Source: an uncultured Raoultella sp. (GTDB lineage Bacteria; Pseudomonadota; Gammaproteobacteria; Enterobacterales; Enterobacteriaceae). From it: DNA of 64,000 nucleotides. Where the stretch lies: NCBI GenBank assembly GCA_900759445.1, contig CAAEVH010000024.1, forward strand, positions 136,165 through 200,164, written 5' to 3'. Under the pieces are notes generated by a model. That model saw only the letters and a list, made by a program, of their open reading frames with translations. It was not told the origin of the DNA and did no database searches. The translations under genes were made by a program, and so were the position numbers. This document shows, in pieces, positions 62,819-64,000 of this stretch (position 1 is its first letter; every line of letters starts with the position of its first letter).

Positions 62819-62827
62819 ACGGCGAGA

Positions 62828-63586
62828 TTATTTAATGCCGTCTGCCTTCATACGATCGCGGATATGCTGAGCACGTTCTTCGGAGGCCGGGTGATCGTCA
62901 AACATTGAGCTTTGACGCCCGGCTTCCAGCTTAGCCAGCTTCTCGAAGCTGGTGGCCAGTCCTCCTGGATTAATCCCGCGCTTACGCAGCAGATCGTAGG
63001 AGTAGTCGTCCGCTTCGGACTCCTGGCGCTGGGAGAACTGCGAGTTCACCAGCTTTTCGCCCAGATCGCCAAGCTGAGATTGCGACAGGCTGCCGACGAT
63101 ACCGCCCGCCGAGGCAGCGGCGGCGCGAACGGCGTTGGTGCCGAGCGCGACCTGCATCCCTTTCTTGACGTGGCCGAGGGCGACGTGGCCCATCTCATGG
63201 CCGATGACCGCTTCAACTTCGTTATCGTTCATGATGTCCATCAGGCCGCTATAGACGCGGATGCAGCCATTCGCCATCGCGAACGCGTTGACGTCCTTGG
63301 TTTCATACACTTTGTAATTCACCGGCTGGCCGTTGATATTGTCGCCCAGCGCGGCGGCGATTTTGCTCAGGCGCTTGCTGTATTCGCTGCTGGCCGGCGA
63401 GAGGGTGGCTTTGCTATCCATCTCTTTGCAAGCCTGGTCACTTAAGCTTTTAACCTGGGCGTCGCTCAGGGAATAGGCCTGAAAAGCTTCGGCGCCCGAA
63501 CTGAGAAGGGCGTTGGAGTCCATGTTCTGACATCCGGTGAGGGTTGCTGCGATCCCAAGGGCAAGAATAGTTGAGCGAATTTTCAT
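62828..63586 (-). CDS. loiP: M48 metalloprotease lipoprotein LoiP (YggG)
   Basis: 252 residues starting MKIRSTILALGIAATLTGC; the lipobox LTGC gives an outer-membrane lipoprotein. The zinc motif is VIGHEMGHVALGHVKKG, with the third ligand in QESEADDYSYDLL. E. coli LoiP cleaves between Phe residues and is linked to low-osmolarity stress. In E. coli it adjoins speB; here the catabolic cluster lies between them. Confidence 0.96.
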   Translation of the reverse strand: MKIRSTILALGIAATLTGCQNMDSNALLSSGAEAFQAYSLSDAQVKSLSDQACKEMDSKATLSPASSEYSKRLSKIAAALGDNINGQPVNYKVYETKDVNAFAMANGCIRVYSGLMDIMNDNEVEAVIGHEMGHVALGHVKKGMQVALGTNAVRAAAASAGGIVGSLSQSQLGDLGEKLVNSQFSQRQESEADDYSYDLLRKRGINPGGLATSFEKLAKLEAGRQSSMFDDHPASEERAQHIRDRMKADGIK

Positions 63587-63863
63587 TTTTATCTTCCACA
63601 CTCGTTCGATGATCTGACTGAAAAAGGCAACAATAAGGCTGTCGCATCCTGTACAAATTATAAAGACTATTGCGCGACGCGGGCGAGAGGATTCCGGGGC
63701 AGCACAACGTGTTCCGGAGATTTCTTAAACCACAAAAGGATGCTCCATGTACATGCTTTCGCGCTTGGGTTACATTGTTGACACTTTTTTCTGGCGTAGC
63801 CCAAAACGCGCTCTCGTCAAGTCGTTAAGGGTATGGCCTTCAACAGTCCGAACTGGAGTCAAA
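63587..63863. promoter_or_regulatory. loiP-tktA divergent region
   Basis: 277 bp containing both promoters. I see no clear operator. An 85-codon ORF on the minus strand here is a shadow. Confidence 0.4.
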
Positions 63864-64000
63864 ATGTCCTCACGTAAAGAGCTTGCTAACGCTATTCGTG
63901 CGCTGAGCATGGATGCTGTACAGAAAGCCAAATCCGGCCACCCGGGTGCCCCGATGGGTATGGCTGACATTGCCGAAGTCCTGTGGCGTGATTTCATGAA
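63864..64000 (+). CDS. tktA: transketolase TktA (5' end only)
   Basis: The first 45 codons, [19 protein letters not shown], then [22 protein letters not shown], are the transketolase N-terminus. The gene runs off the right edge. Transketolase is the ThDP enzyme of the non-oxidative pentose phosphate pathway. The order loiP-tktA is that of E. coli. Confidence 0.97.
   Translation, partial: MSSRKELANAIRALSMDAVQKAKSGHPGAPMGMADIAEVLWRDFM

Overview
The window is a chromosomal segment of an enterobacterium, most likely Klebsiella or a close relative. The backbone has the gene order of the E. coli 66-min region (pheV-yqgA-speC, nupG-mltC-yggX-mutY-trmB-yggL-yggN, hemW-rdgB-yggU-yggT-yggS, ruvX-yqgE-gshB-rsmE-endA-sprT-galP-metK-speA-speB, loiP-tktA). 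The coding DNA is GC-rich, and there is a citrate fermentation operon of the type known in Klebsiella. The assignment rests on recalled gene order and protein similarity, not on a database search.

Layout. 1-1010 is decayed DNA at the 3' side of tRNA-Phe (pheV), a classic island site, holding two broken genes. 1.2-4.5 kb carries yqgA and ornithine decarboxylase speC. 4.5-14.5 kb is a citrate block: a CitAB-type two-component system, divergent from a 2-hydroxycarboxylate transporter, a FAH-family enzyme and citCDEFXG. 14.5-20.5 kb is housekeeping. 20.5-23.7 kb is a sugar-type ABC transporter. 24-27.4 kb is hemW to yggS.

27.4-35.1 kb is an AT-rich 7.7-kb element inserted in codon 14-15 of yggR (the pilT-like gene) and flanked by the 8-bp repeat TAATGTCT. 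It encodes a large serine integrase at the left end and a small serine resolvase with res-like repeats at the right end. Between them are a basic protein of unknown function, a membrane/secreted pair, a protein with a HEPN-like R-x5-H motif and a SLATT-type 2TM protein. The layout suggests a small mobile island with anti-phage cargo. The insertion exchanges 5' ends between host and element. The start of yggR now overlaps the integrase start, and an element-borne ATG now reads in frame into the rest of yggR.

35-48.4 kb returns to the backbone, with a CsgD-like regulator, an ERIC repeat, GalR/CRP sites at galP and polyamine genes. Upstream of speA there is an arginine-rich leader ORF with a perfect Shine-Dalgarno sequence, and then yqgB. 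Upstream of speB there is an sRNA- or attenuator-like unit.

48.4-62.8 kb, between speB and loiP, is an accessory catabolic cluster of 15 genes. It has two MFS transporters, a three-component Rieske oxygenase (ferredoxin, alpha subunit, reductase), two SDRs, an IclR regulator, an extradiol-type VOC dioxygenase, a cupin, an alpha/beta hydrolase, an aspartate-dehydrogenase-like protein, an aldehyde dehydrogenase and a ThDP-dependent decarboxylase. Three near-identical GTTTCAY palindromes lie in its control region. I cannot assign the substrate; an unrecognised aromatic or N-heteroaromatic pathway is the best reading. The window ends in the start of tktA.
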